Positions 16,173 to 25,275 of a DNA stretch of 27,536 bases are shown one piece after another. The notes under the pieces were generated by a model. The model searched no databases, was not told the DNA's origin, and worked only from the letters and a program-made list of their open reading frames with translations. Source of the DNA: G963674665 sp964609625 (GTDB taxonomy: Bacteria > Desulfobacterota > Desulfovibrionia > Desulfovibrionales > Desulfovibrionaceae); contig CAZSRS010000047.1 of assembly GCA_964609625.1 (NCBI GenBank), positions 1 through 27,536 on the forward strand. Reading direction: 5' to 3'. The position numbers and the translations under genes are program-made. The stretch's first letter is position 1, and each line of letters opens with the position of its first letter.

Positions 16173-18770
16173 TCATATCATCAGCATGGAGCGGATGTCG
16201 TGCAACATCTCTGTTTTACGTGTTTCCGCAACGCTGGAATCAGCCATGAGCATGTCCAACTGCCGCGTGTGGATGATCAGATACCCCAGCACCATGAGCC
16301 GTTTCTCCATGATGGTGCGGCCCAGTCCTTCGAGTCGGGCAAACAGCGCATCCTGTTTGACCTCGGTACGGAAGCCATACTCCTCGAGAAGGTCACTGAC
16401 CATCCGGGCGCGAAGCACCCTACGGGGCATGTCCGCAGCTCCACCCTTGAACTGGAAACTGCAATAGTTCTCGGATTCATGGTCGCCGACAAGTCCCTCC
16501 ACGGTGCAGAAGTGGAAGCCAAAACGGGATTGCAGACTGCAAAAATCCTCGGAGATCATGAAGTAGTTACGCATGGTGAAGCCGCTTTCACGTGCGGACT
16601 CCAGGTCGGGATTGGTGGCGGCTTCCATGAGCACGGACATGAATCCCTTGACGTCCAAGGTGGGAGGGCTGTGGTCAGGCACGGCGGTCATGCCCCGCCA
16701 CAGGGCGAGCATGGGCGCGCTGCGGATGTCCTCGAGGAACACGAAACGTCCCCTGTCTTCACCGCTCGTGCCGCCTCCGAGATCGATGATCCAGTACTGC
16801 ATGGGGACGTTGTGGAAGAGCTGTTTGCTCATGCTTTTCAGGCCGGAGGTGTCAGCCTCGGCCGCGAACATCAAGCGGACGGACATTTCATGACAGAAGC
16901 GGGTGATGTCGTGCAGCGTGCGGCAGGAGTCCGGCTTGAACTCGGGGGAGTCGGGGTCCAGCAGATACAAGGGGGCGATGTGACGCATGACGTTGTCGAG
17001 TACGCCGTATACGGGAGTGCCGAGCATCAGTTGCTTCTCCGAGGTCTGTCTTTCCAAGACAGCCGGCACTTCACCCGCATAGACGGTGCATGTGTCGGCA
17101 TCCACCGTGACCAGGCCTTTGTCCTCGAGTTCATGCACGCAACCTTGCAAGCCGAAGAGGGCGGGGACATCGAATTCCCGGGCCACGTTGGCCAGGTGGC
17201 CCGCGACGCTGCCCTGTTCGGCCACAATAGCGGAGATCCTATGCAAAAGGGGGGCCCAGCGCGGCAGGGCCTGCTCGGTGACGGCAACCGCATTGTCAGG
17301 ACAGCGTACAACATCGATGTCCTTGCGCAAGATATAGACTTCTCCCAAGGCAGCCCCTCGGCTGGCCGTCGCCCCGCCGCGCAGCAGGACCGGGGCATCG
17401 GGAACTGCTTCGGGAGCGGCCTCATGCAGGGCCTCTCCGTACAATTGCAGCGGGCGACATTGTAAAATATAGAGTTTGCGTTGTTGGTCGAAAGCGAACT
17501 CCACGTCCTGCGGTTGTCCGAAGTGCTCTTCGAGTTTCAGGCACGCCTTGGCAAGTTCGATCAATTCCGAATCGTTCAGGGCCGGCAGGGGCGCTTCTTC
17601 AAGAGAAGTGTCCACCGGGAGCACACCGTGCACGGGGTCGCAGACGTACTTCCGTGATTTTACGGCAACGACGCGGCGGACAATTTTCATATTATCGCGC
17701 TGCACCAGGAAAAGGTCCGATTGCCCCTTGCCGTCGACCACGGCGGAGGGCAGGCCCAGGACCACGTTGACCATCAGGCAGTCCTGGCGAATGCCCAAAG
17801 GATTGCGGGTGTACACCACTCCCCCGGCCGCGGCGTTGATCATGCGCATGAAGGCCACGCACATGGCCACGTCGTCGTCGGCAATGCCCCGCGTCAGGCG
17901 ATAGCTCATGGCCGTGACACCATACTTGCTGGCCACGACTTCCTTGTAGGCCTCGGTAAGATCGGCGATCTCGACGTTGAGTTCGGAGTGGTACTGTCCT
18001 GCAAAGGATGTTCCCAGACTGTCCTCGCCCAGGGCGCTGCTGCGGACCGCAAGTCGCAGGTCGTCGCCGTGTTCGGCATGTAGTCTGGAACTGGCTTGAT
18101 CCACCTCGACCAACAGGGGTTGCGGCAGCGGCGCCTTGAGGATGGCCTGCTGGATGGTGGAGCTGAGGGTGAAGATCTCATCCGAGGCATGGGCTTCCGA
18201 GGTTTGGATGCGCTTGTCGATGAACGACTGCAAATCCGCCTCGTTGAAGAACAAGCGATAGGCATCGGAGGTGACGACAAATCCCTCGGGAATACGCAGC
18301 CCCAAGGCGGAAGCAGCCTCCGCGAGACTGGCCACCTTGGGGCCCACGGCATCGACTCTCTCCAGGCCGGCTTCGCGGAGGTCCAGCAGCAGCGGGCCTG
18401 CCATTTCCTTTCGGGGCGGGGCAAGTTCCTGGTGAATGCCACGCTTGATGAGATCATAGCGATCAAACAGCGTAGGGTATTGGTTTCCGGACAGTTCCTG
18501 GATCTGGAGGATGATCCGATGCACGCTGGCAAGGACCCTGGCGCATTGGCTGCGGACATAGTGCATGCCAAAGGGGCGGGTGCCTTGCAGCGCTTCCTCC
18601 ATGTCAGCCATCAGTTCCAGTGCCTGGTTGTTGGCGGCAATAAGCAGTTTGAACGCCACGCAACGAGCGTTGTGGCGCCTACGCAACGCCTCCAGGGCAT
18701 CGTTGTCCAGGACTTCGTCACGTTGCGCGAGCTTTGCGTAGAGACGAGTCACCCAAGCAGTGATGCCCAT
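16173..18770 (-). CDS. PEP-synthase-like protein: ATP-grasp and swivelling-His domains with an unrecognised C-terminal domain
   Basis: Protein of 865 residues. Residues 1-135 are helical and unrecognised. Residues about 136-445 match the PEP synthase/pyruvate phosphate dikinase ATP-binding domain: VGPKVASLAE (142-151), LAVRSSALGEDSLGTSFAGQY (about 240-260), and DVEFAFD...LYILQCRPLQ (422-442). Residues about 458-570 match the mobile phosphohistidine domain, with H525 in GSVAGHLANVAREF at the catalytic His position. The usual PEP/pyruvate TIM barrel (about 300 residues) is absent. Instead residues about 585-865 form a different domain with TLHDITRFCHE (618-628) and WIIDLGGGTSGEDRG. The architecture resembles phosphotransferases such as rifampin phosphotransferase, where ATP charges the His and the phosphate passes to another acceptor. 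ATG 18768-18770 follows GAGG. It lies between receiver D (31 bases) and kinase C (13 bases). Confidence 0.85.
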   Translation of the reverse strand: MGITAWVTRLYAKLAQRDEVLDNDALEALRRRHNARCVAFKLLIAANNQALELMADMEEALQGTRPFGMHYVRSQCARVLASVHRIILQIQELSGNQYPTLFDRYDLIKRGIHQELAPPRKEMAGPLLLDLREAGLERVDAVGPKVASLAEAASALGLRIPEGFVVTSDAYRLFFNEADLQSFIDKRIQTSEAHASDEIFTLSSTIQQAILKAPLPQPLLVEVDQASSRLHAEHGDDLRLAVRSSALGEDSLGTSFAGQYHSELNVEIADLTEAYKEVVASKYGVTAMSYRLTRGIADDDVAMCVAFMRMINAAAGGVVYTRNPLGIRQDCLMVNVVLGLPSAVVDGKGQSDLFLVQRDNMKIVRRVVAVKSRKYVCDPVHGVLPVDTSLEEAPLPALNDSELIELAKACLKLEEHFGQPQDVEFAFDQQRKLYILQCRPLQLYGEALHEAAPEAVPDAPVLLRGGATASRGAALGEVYILRKDIDVVRCPDNAVAVTEQALPRWAPLLHRISAIVAEQGSVAGHLANVAREFDVPALFGLQGCVHELEDKGLVTVDADTCTVYAGEVPAVLERQTSEKQLMLGTPVYGVLDNVMRHIAPLYLLDPDSPEFKPDSCRTLHDITRFCHEMSVRLMFAAEADTSGLKSMSKQLFHNVPMQYWIIDLGGGTSGEDRGRFVFLEDIRSAPMLALWRGMTAVPDHSPPTLDVKGFMSVLMEAATNPDLESARESGFTMRNYFMISEDFCSLQSRFGFHFCTVEGLVGDHESENYCSFQFKGGAADMPRRVLRARMVSDLLEEYGFRTEVKQDALFARLEGLGRTIMEKRLMVLGYLIIHTRQLDMLMADSSVAETRKTEMLHDIRSMLMI

Positions 18771-18801
18771 GCCTATCCTCCGAGCATCGAGCTATTGCGC
18801 A

Positions 18802-19182
18802 TCAGAGAGTTTTGTGTCGCTTGCGGTGGGCATCGGTGATTTTTGCAAGCAGGTCGCTGATGGCCACGGGTTTGATGAGATAGTCGAACGCTCCGAGCTC
18901 CAGACCCTGGTCAACGAACTGAAGGTCGGCGTGACCGCTGAGGATGATCACTTCGACGTCAGGGACAATGAGTTTGATCTGGCGCAAGGCCTCCAGCCCG
19001 TTCATGCCGGGCATTTTCACGTCAAGGATGATGACGTCGAATTCGCTGTCCTTGACAGCCTGCACGGCTTTCTCACCGGAATCAACAGCCACGACGTCGA
19101 CGTTCCTGAGTGCCAGTCGCTTGCGCAATACATCAAGGAACTCAAGTTCATCATCGACAAGAAGCGTTTTAATATTTGCCAT
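18802..19182 (-). CDS. Receiver-only response regulator D
   Basis: Stand-alone receiver of 126 residues. LLVDDEL acidic pocket (D10, D11), phospho-acceptor D54 (ILDVKMPG), S82 in place of the usual Thr (ILSGHADL), and K104 (LIKPVAI). It ends soon after the receiver fold, with a short basic tail. The ATG at 19180-19182 follows GGAGGTGGTCA. It is the first gene of an operon with the PEP-synthase-like protein (31-base gap), kinase C and receiver C. Two receivers around one kinase suggest either branching or a phosphate sink. Confidence 0.93.
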   Translation of the reverse strand: MANIKTLLVDDELEFLDVLRKRLALRNVDVVAVDSGEKAVQAVKDSEFDVIILDVKMPGMNGLEALRQIKLIVPDVEVIILSGHADLQFVDQGLELGAFDYLIKPVAISDLLAKITDAHRKRHKTL

Positions 19183-19528
19183 TGACCACCTCCAAATGGA
19201 TGCTGCTTAACGGCCGGTAGTTTCGTTTGGTGATTGCCATATCCACCAGTGTATGCCATGTTCCCATATCCCAGGGATTGTTCAAAAAATCACATGAGTT
19301 GCGATGGGTCCTGGCTCTCCAGCGTCAATCCATCGCTACCGCCGCTCGTTCCCGACATGTGGGAGCAGCCCGTAACCACAAGCTGTCATGTGGAATAGCT
19401 GGTAGCATACGCCCTTCCTTGCCGGGTCTCAACCTTGATTTGATAGGGATCGTCGCCCCTGACGAATGTCATGCGGCAGCATGACACGTGGCACGCGCTG
19501 TGCCGGGGATACCATCCATTAAACGGGA
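19183..19528. other. Intergenic region upstream of the receiver D operon
   Basis: About 345 bases between the end of the GGDEF gene and receiver D, both on the minus strand. It holds two adjacent hairpins (19467-19504) and presumably the promoter of the 13941-19182 operon, which I could not place with confidence. No gene-like frame is seen. Confidence 0.55.
19467..19504 (-). terminator. Double hairpin downstream of the GGDEF gene
   Basis: TGTCATGC/GCATGACA (19467-19474 and 19479-19486, 4-base loop) is followed at once by GGCAC/GTGCC (19490-19494 and 19500-19504, 5-base loop). They lie 25-62 bases after the stop codon of the preceding minus-strand gene. No U-tract follows, so they may act as a rho-type or processing structure rather than a classical terminator. 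Confidence 0.45.
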
Positions 19529-21616
19529 TTATGGTCCATTACCAGGAAAGTCAAGGTTGACAGCGGTTGCATCGTCTTCATCGAGGTACTCCAGATGCAT
19601 GGCTGCACCCATGGCCTCGGCCATGAGTCGGGAAGTGTAGACGCCAAGGCCGCGCGCGTTTTTCTTGCCGTATGTCACGCCCTTTTCCGTAAACCTTGAA
19701 CGGATTTCCAAGGGAATGACGCCGTTGTTGGTGATGCGCACCCGCTGGGCCTGTTGGGCGTGTTGCAGGTTGACGGATACGGTCCCCTGGGCAGGGCTTG
19801 CCTCGATGGCGTTTTTCACCAAGTTGTACAACGTGGAATAACACAACAGGTCTTCACCTTGCACGAAATAACAATTTTGGTCGGAAATGGTCTGGCCGTC
19901 CATCAGAAGCACCAGGTTAACGTCGGCCGTGGTGCACAGGCTCTCCAGGCCGCGCTTGACCATATGCAGAATCTTTACCAAGTCCACGGGATGGGGATGG
20001 AGATGGTACACGCCGCGTTCGAGTTTCCACAGGTCGATAGAAGAGGCGATCATCTCCATGAGTTCGAAACCTGAACGTTCTATATCCTCGACTTGGACCA
20101 GACAGGTCCGGGGCAGGGCAGGGGCGGTTGAAAGCGTATCGGCGGCGGCAAGAATACGCTGCAAGGGGCGTTTCAGGTCCTTGCGCATGATGCGCTCCAC
20201 ACTGTCTCGTAGGCTCAGGGCTTCCTCGAGCATCTTGTTGCGGCGGGACAGGCTCTCCAGGGTATGGCGTAGCTTCAGATGTGTTTCCACCCTGGCCAGG
20301 ACCACCGAAGGGGAAAAAGGCTTGGGAATGTAGTCCACCGCGCCGGCCTTCAAGCCGAGGGCTTCGTCAGCCTCGGTTGAGAGCACCGAGATGAACAGGA
20401 TGGGAATGTTCCTTGTGCGGGGGTCGGCCTTGAGGGTCCTGCATACTTCGTACCCGTCCATGTCCGGCATCTTGATGTCCAGGAGGATGATGTCGGGCTG
20501 GGGCAGTTGACGGGCGCGCTCCAGGGTCAGTCTGCCGGTGGTGGCGCTGCACGTGTCGTAGGCGGTGTCGAAAATGGCCTTGAGCACGTTGATATTGATC
20601 TGCTCGTCGTCCACGACCAAAACCAGCTTTCGATCGGCCTGACTGATGCCCATGGCGTCCGGAAGCAAGGGAGAGGTTCTTCCGGATGCCTCGCCATTGG
20701 TCAGGGCGCCGGCGCTAACCACGCGGTTGCGTCCCCCAGCTTTGGCCGCGTAGAGGGCCTGATCCGCCATGCGGAAGAGTTCGCCTGGTGCACTGCCGTT
20801 GGCCTTGGGAGAGGCAGAAGCCACGCCCAGGCTCAGGGTGATGCACCCGGCGGTTGGGCTGAAGGCGTGGGGAATGCCTAGTTCCTGGACAGCGTGACGC
20901 ATTTCCTCGGCAACGTTGAGCGCCCCGTCCAGGTCGGTGCCCGGAAGCACACAGGCGAACTCCTCACCCCCGTAGCGGGCGGTAAGATCGGTCTGCCTGG
21001 TCACCAGCGAGGCCAGGGTCTTGGCCACCTCCCGCAGGCATTCGTCTCCGGCGGCGTGACCGTAGTGGTCGTTGTACAGCTTGAAATGGTCGATGTCGGC
21101 CATGATCACCGCGATGGACTCGCCTGAGCGCACGCTGCGCTGCCACTCGAACTCAAAGAAGTCCTCGAGCCTGCGACGGTTGGCGATGGCGGTCAGGCCG
21201 TCGATGGTGGAGAGGTTCCGGAGGAGGTCGCGTTTACGTTTCAGTTCCAGGTGCACCTTGACCCTGGCCATGACCCCCGCGGGCCCGAAGGGCTTGGCGA
21301 TGTAGTCCACCGCGCCGAAGGCGAAACCCTGCTCCTCGTCTTTCTGGTCGGACATGGCGGTGATGAAGATCACCGGGATGTCCTGGGTCTCCGGGTCGGC
21401 CTGGAGCCGGCGGCAGACCTCGAAGCCGTCCATGTCCGGCATCTGGACGTCCAGGAGGATCAGGTCGGGTTTCTTGTCGCCGAATGCCCGCTTCAGGGCC
21501 TGCTCTCCGTTCAGGGCCACGCTGATGTCGTAATCGTCATGGAGGATGGAGTTCAAGACCTGGATGTTGGGGCGTTCGTCGTCCACTACCAGGATTCTGG
21601 ATCTGCGCTCGGTCAT
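19529..21616 (-). CDS. REC-GGDEF-REC protein with degenerate histidine-kinase-like C-terminus
   Basis: Protein of 695 residues. REC1 is at about 6-125 with D56. The GGDEF domain (about 135-300) has an intact GGEEF (216-220) and an RxxD inhibitory site (R207-D210) five residues before it, so it should make c-di-GMP and be product-inhibited. REC2 is at about 331-450 with D380. A DHp-like helix pair follows, where the usual HDLKxPL reads KDLKRPL (K479 replaces the phospho-acceptor His). The ATPase-like domain keeps an N-box (NLVKNAIE, 598-605), but G1 reads NNGVI. The last part therefore looks like a pseudokinase or dimerisation/docking domain. ATG 21614-21616. Last gene of the 27138-19529 operon, 47 bases after the hybrid kinase, its probable phosphodonor through Hpt. 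Confidence 0.92.
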   Translation of the reverse strand: MTERRSRILVVDDERPNIQVLNSILHDDYDISVALNGEQALKRAFGDKKPDLILLDVQMPDMDGFEVCRRLQADPETQDIPVIFITAMSDQKDEEQGFAFGAVDYIAKPFGPAGVMARVKVHLELKRKRDLLRNLSTIDGLTAIANRRRLEDFFEFEWQRSVRSGESIAVIMADIDHFKLYNDHYGHAAGDECLREVAKTLASLVTRQTDLTARYGGEEFACVLPGTDLDGALNVAEEMRHAVQELGIPHAFSPTAGCITLSLGVASASPKANGSAPGELFRMADQALYAAKAGGRNRVVSAGALTNGEASGRTSPLLPDAMGISQADRKLVLVVDDEQININVLKAIFDTAYDTCSATTGRLTLERARQLPQPDIILLDIKMPDMDGYEVCRTLKADPRTRNIPILFISVLSTEADEALGLKAGAVDYIPKPFSPSVVLARVETHLKLRHTLESLSRRNKMLEEALSLRDSVERIMRKDLKRPLQRILAAADTLSTAPALPRTCLVQVEDIERSGFELMEMIASSIDLWKLERGVYHLHPHPVDLVKILHMVKRGLESLCTTADVNLVLLMDGQTISDQNCYFVQGEDLLCYSTLYNLVKNAIEASPAQGTVSVNLQHAQQAQRVRITNNGVIPLEIRSRFTEKGVTYGKKNARGLGVYTSRLMAEAMGAAMHLEYLDEDDATAVNLDFPGNGP

Positions 21617-21663
21617 GGAGGTCCCTACAGCAGGCTTCGTGGCTTTTGTATATGGTGTCGGGT

Positions 21664-24600
21664 TCAGGCGTGCAACGCCTGCTCCAAGCTATCGAGGATT
21701 TCTCCGGCTTCGTCAAAGGAGAAGTCGCGCACCGCACGTTCCAGGGTGGCAACCAGCTCTCCGTGCCTTGCTCCCAATATCTCTTGCAGTTGTCCGACCA
21801 GATCCTCGGCCTTGGGGTTTCCGTCCACCAGCAGTTCGCGGAGATCGGCCAAGAGTATGTCCATGGCATCCCTCTGGCAAGTATCCATCTGGTGCGGGTC
21901 CGGGGAGGACGAGGGTAACTCTGACCGCGGGAGGGAGGCCGGTTTTTCGGCAACCGCATCCGTGATCAGGGAAGCCAGGGAGCCCATGACCGTATCGAAA
22001 GCCGTGGAAAAGGGTGACAGGGCGGATTGCACGGCCGTGGCGACGCGCTCATCCTGGGATTTGAGCACACGCTCCAGTTCCTGCGCCGTTGCGAACAGTT
22101 CCTGGGCGCCAAGATTGCCGGCCACGCCCTTGATGGCATGGGCGGAGCGGGAGACTTGCTCCCATTGCCCACCAGAGATCGCTTCCTCGATTTGGCGCCT
22201 GCTTTGGCTGTGGCTGGCGTGGAAATCCAGCAGCAGTTGCCGCAGCAACTTTTCATTGTTGCGCAGCCGGGCCAGGGCGGCCGGAATGTCAAAGCCCGGC
22301 AGATCCAAGGGCAGCAGGGGGGCGGATGCCGAAGTCTGCGACGCTGTCCCGCTGTCCTGCGGAAGCGGTTGCTGGAGAGAGGATCCGTGGGGGGGGGTAT
22401 CTCGGGGCAGCCACTTGGCCAGTGTTCGGTGGAGCACGTCAGGGTCGATGGGTTTAGAGACATGATCGTCCATGCCGGCCTCCAGGCATTTTTCCCTGTC
22501 GCCGGTCAGGGCGTGGGCGGTCATGGCGATGATCGGGATGCGTCGCCCGGGGCTTTGGGCTTCGGCTTCCCTTATTCGTTTCGTGGCCTCGTAACCGTCC
22601 ATCTCCGGCATCTGGATGTCCATGAGCAGGAGGTCGAAGTCCCTGCTCAGAACCTTGTCCATGGCCGCGCGGCCGTTGTCGGCGAAGCTGACCTCCACGC
22701 CGAAGCAAGCCAGGATCTCCCCGGCCACCTGCTGGTTGATGGGGTTGTCTTCTGCCAGCAGCACTCGCCCGTGCAGGGGCTGTTGCACTGACGGGGCAGG
22801 AGTTTGGGCGGGCCTGTGGGAGTCCCCTGGAGCGGAAAAAAAGCTGGTCAGGGTGTCGAAAAGCATGGATGCGTTCACCGGCTTGAGCAGCAGACCGTCC
22901 AGCTCGCGGTCGCTGACACGGCTCATGACCTCCTCCCGGCCGTAGCCCGTGACCATGATCATAACCGGCATGGCCGTGTCCCGCATGCCGGAGCGGATGC
23001 GACGGATGGCCTCGATGCCGTCCATGCCGGGCATCTGCCAGTCCATGAGCACCAGATCGTAGGGGCTGTCGTTACGCACGGACAATTCCACGGCGCGTAG
23101 CCCCTCTTCCGCGCTGGCCGCGGTGTGCACGTTGAGGTTGAAGGCCTGGAGCATATCACGCAGGATTTCCCGCGCGCTCAGGCTGTCGTCCACAACCAGA
23201 ACCCGGCGTTTGCCGAAATCGGCACGGGAAATGGTCTGGGGGGAGCGTTCCTTTTGCCGGCCCAAGCGGGCGGTGAAGAAGAACTCGCTGCCCTTGCCAG
23301 GCTCGCTACGTACGCCGATTTCGCCGTGCATCATCTCCACCAGGTGCTTGGAAATGGTCAGGCCCAGGCCCGTGCCCCCGAAGCGTCTGGTGGTGGAGGC
23401 ATCGGCTTGGCTGAAGGCCGTGAACAGCCCGGCCATCTGCTCCTGGGTCATGCCGATGCCCGAGTCCTTGACACCGAAGCGCAGGAGTACGTGGTCGTCG
23501 CCTTGCTCCAGGGATTCCACCAGGACCTTGACTTCCCCTTGGTCCGTGAATTTCAGGGCGTTGCCCGTGAGGTTTGTGAGCACCTGCCCCAGTCGCAATG
23601 GGTCGCCCACCAAGTTGCGTGGAATGGAGGGGGGGCAGGCGAGCAGGAACTCCAGGCCTTTTTCGTCAGCCTTGCCCGAGAACAGGGTGGCCAGGTTGTC
23701 CAGGACCGCGTCCAGGTCAAAGGGAATTTCTTCGAAATTCAGGCGACCGGCCTCGATCTTGGAGAAGTCCAGAATGTCGTTGATGATGCCCAGCAGGCTC
23801 TTGGAGGCGGACTGGATCTTGGTCAGGTAGTCGTGTTGCTGCTCCGTGAGCGGTGTTTTCAGGGCCAGATGGCTCAGGCCGATGACGATGTTCATGGGCG
23901 TGCGGATTTCGTGGCTCATGTTGGCCAGGAACGAACTCTTGGCATTGGTGGCGGCCTCGGCCGCCTCCTTGGCCTCCAGCAGATTGACGTTGGCCATGGC
24001 CAGTTCCATGGTGCGCTCATGGACCTGCTCCTCCAGCCGCATGCTGTGGTTCTCCAGTTCCTGGGCGTATTGCTGCGTCTTGGAGAACAGCTCGTGGATC
24101 TCATGGGCCATGATGTTGAAGGAGAGGGACAGAACCGCCAGTTCGTCTCGTGAAGCGGCTTGGGATAAATCTAGAATGTCCGACGAGGCATGGAAGTCGG
24201 CGCGAACGCCCCCATCCTTGCCGGCGGTGTTCACCCGCCAGGACGAAGCGAAGCGTTGCACCTTTTCGGTCAGCTCACGGATCGGTCCCGCGATCCTGTT
24301 GGAGAGGATGGCCGCGGCCCCGATGCCCAGGAGCAGGGCCAGGACGCCGATGCCCGCCAGGTGGAGGAGCAACCTGCGCACGGGTTGGTTGATGTCGTCC
24401 ATGGAGGCCACGCCGATGAGCCAGAGGGGCGAGTCTGGCAACTGGAGGATGTCCATGAGCAGGTCTGTGGTGCGCTCGGGGATGTCCTGAGCACCGCGCC
24501 AGTTCCTTGCGACTTGGACGAACGCGGTCCGCGCGGCGTTCTCCAGGTTGGAATCGCTGGGAGACGCGGCACTGGTGGTCAGGAAACGGTTGTCCTGGGT

Positions 24601-25266
24601 CTGAAAGGCCAGGCTGATGAAGCCCTGGTTGCCGATGCGGGCCGCGCCGAACATGGCCTGGGCCGCGATGTTCAAATCGACCAGGAGGTAGAGGTGACAC
24701 CCTTCGATGGCTGTGCCTTGCTTCAGCACAGGCTGCTTGAACACCATGACGGGCCGGGGTGGGCCGATGTCATCCGGAAGCGGTGGAGTGATCACCAAGC
24801 TCTGCTCCGGTTGCATCTCAGTGAGCACGTGCAGCAATGCCTCGCGATCGTCGGCGTGCAGCAGGCGGAGATGGGCGAGGTCTTCGTAGAGCAGCTCCCT
24901 GTTCTTGATGATCAGGAGATTGTGGATCCAGGGCTCCTGGGATCTGATCTGGCTGAAAAAGCCGCGCAGGCTGGGAATGAACACGGAGGCCAGGCTTGGG
25001 TCGCTGCCCACGAATTCCACCAGGGGATTCACGCGCCATAACGCCAGGTTTGCCTGGCGCACGCGAATGAAACTGGCCAGGATCTCACCGGTCAGTTCCA
25101 GGGATCGACGCATCTCCTGCCTGGATTCCGCCTCCAGCAGGCCCACCGCCCGATACCCCACCACCAGGGAGAAGAGCAGCACGATCATCAGGACGATTCC
25201 CACCACCATGGCCAGGAACCTGGTCTTGATGGAGCCGGAGAGGAAACGGAATGGGTGAAAAGCCAT
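21664..25266 (-). CDS. Hybrid sensor kinase: dCache-like sensor, HAMP, HisKA, HATPase, REC, REC, Hpt
   Basis: About 1200 residues. The ATG at 25264-25266 fits an AGG at 8 nt better than the GTG at 25270-25272; numbering below is from that GTG. TM1 is at about 18-40, the periplasmic sensor at about 41-300, TM2 at about 302-325, then HAMP and a coiled coil (about 400-445). HisKA has H454 (NMSHEIRTPMN). HATPase has N-box NLTGNALKFTD, DSGIG (603-607) and GTGLGL (633-638). REC1 has D744 (MDWQMPGM), REC2 D885 (MDIQMPEM). Hpt has H1045 (AHAIKGVAGNLGA). About 150 further residues after Hpt end in a helical segment. This is the full BvgS/EvgS-like relay, except that the ligand-binding Venus-flytrap domains are encoded separately by the two genes just upstream (9-base gap to the nearer). 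The likely final acceptor is the REC-GGDEF-REC protein downstream. Confidence 0.95.
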   Translation of the reverse strand: MAFHPFRFLSGSIKTRFLAMVVGIVLMIVLLFSLVVGYRAVGLLEAESRQEMRRSLELTGEILASFIRVRQANLALWRVNPLVEFVGSDPSLASVFIPSLRGFFSQIRSQEPWIHNLLIIKNRELLYEDLAHLRLLHADDREALLHVLTEMQPEQSLVITPPLPDDIGPPRPVMVFKQPVLKQGTAIEGCHLYLLVDLNIAAQAMFGAARIGNQGFISLAFQTQDNRFLTTSAASPSDSNLENAARTAFVQVARNWRGAQDIPERTTDLLMDILQLPDSPLWLIGVASMDDINQPVRRLLLHLAGIGVLALLLGIGAAAILSNRIAGPIRELTEKVQRFASSWRVNTAGKDGGVRADFHASSDILDLSQAASRDELAVLSLSFNIMAHEIHELFSKTQQYAQELENHSMRLEEQVHERTMELAMANVNLLEAKEAAEAATNAKSSFLANMSHEIRTPMNIVIGLSHLALKTPLTEQQHDYLTKIQSASKSLLGIINDILDFSKIEAGRLNFEEIPFDLDAVLDNLATLFSGKADEKGLEFLLACPPSIPRNLVGDPLRLGQVLTNLTGNALKFTDQGEVKVLVESLEQGDDHVLLRFGVKDSGIGMTQEQMAGLFTAFSQADASTTRRFGGTGLGLTISKHLVEMMHGEIGVRSEPGKGSEFFFTARLGRQKERSPQTISRADFGKRRVLVVDDSLSAREILRDMLQAFNLNVHTAASAEEGLRAVELSVRNDSPYDLVLMDWQMPGMDGIEAIRRIRSGMRDTAMPVMIMVTGYGREEVMSRVSDRELDGLLLKPVNASMLFDTLTSFFSAPGDSHRPAQTPAPSVQQPLHGRVLLAEDNPINQQVAGEILACFGVEVSFADNGRAAMDKVLSRDFDLLLMDIQMPEMDGYEATKRIREAEAQSPGRRIPIIAMTAHALTGDREKCLEAGMDDHVSKPIDPDVLHRTLAKWLPRDTPPHGSSLQQPLPQDSGTASQTSASAPLLPLDLPGFDIPAALARLRNNEKLLRQLLLDFHASHSQSRRQIEEAISGGQWEQVSRSAHAIKGVAGNLGAQELFATAQELERVLKSQDERVATAVQSALSPFSTAFDTVMGSLASLITDAVAEKPASLPRSELPSSSPDPHQMDTCQRDAMDILLADLRELLVDGNPKAEDLVGQLQEILGARHGELVATLERAVRDFSFDEAGEILDSLEQALHA

Positions 25267-25275
25267 GCGCACGAC

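Noticed and set aside
19489..19504. TGGCACG-N4-GTGC on the plus strand looks like a sigma-54 promoter
   Set aside because: It is part of a GGCAC/GTGCC hairpin, and no plus-strand gene lies downstream; it points into the 3' end of a minus-strand gene.
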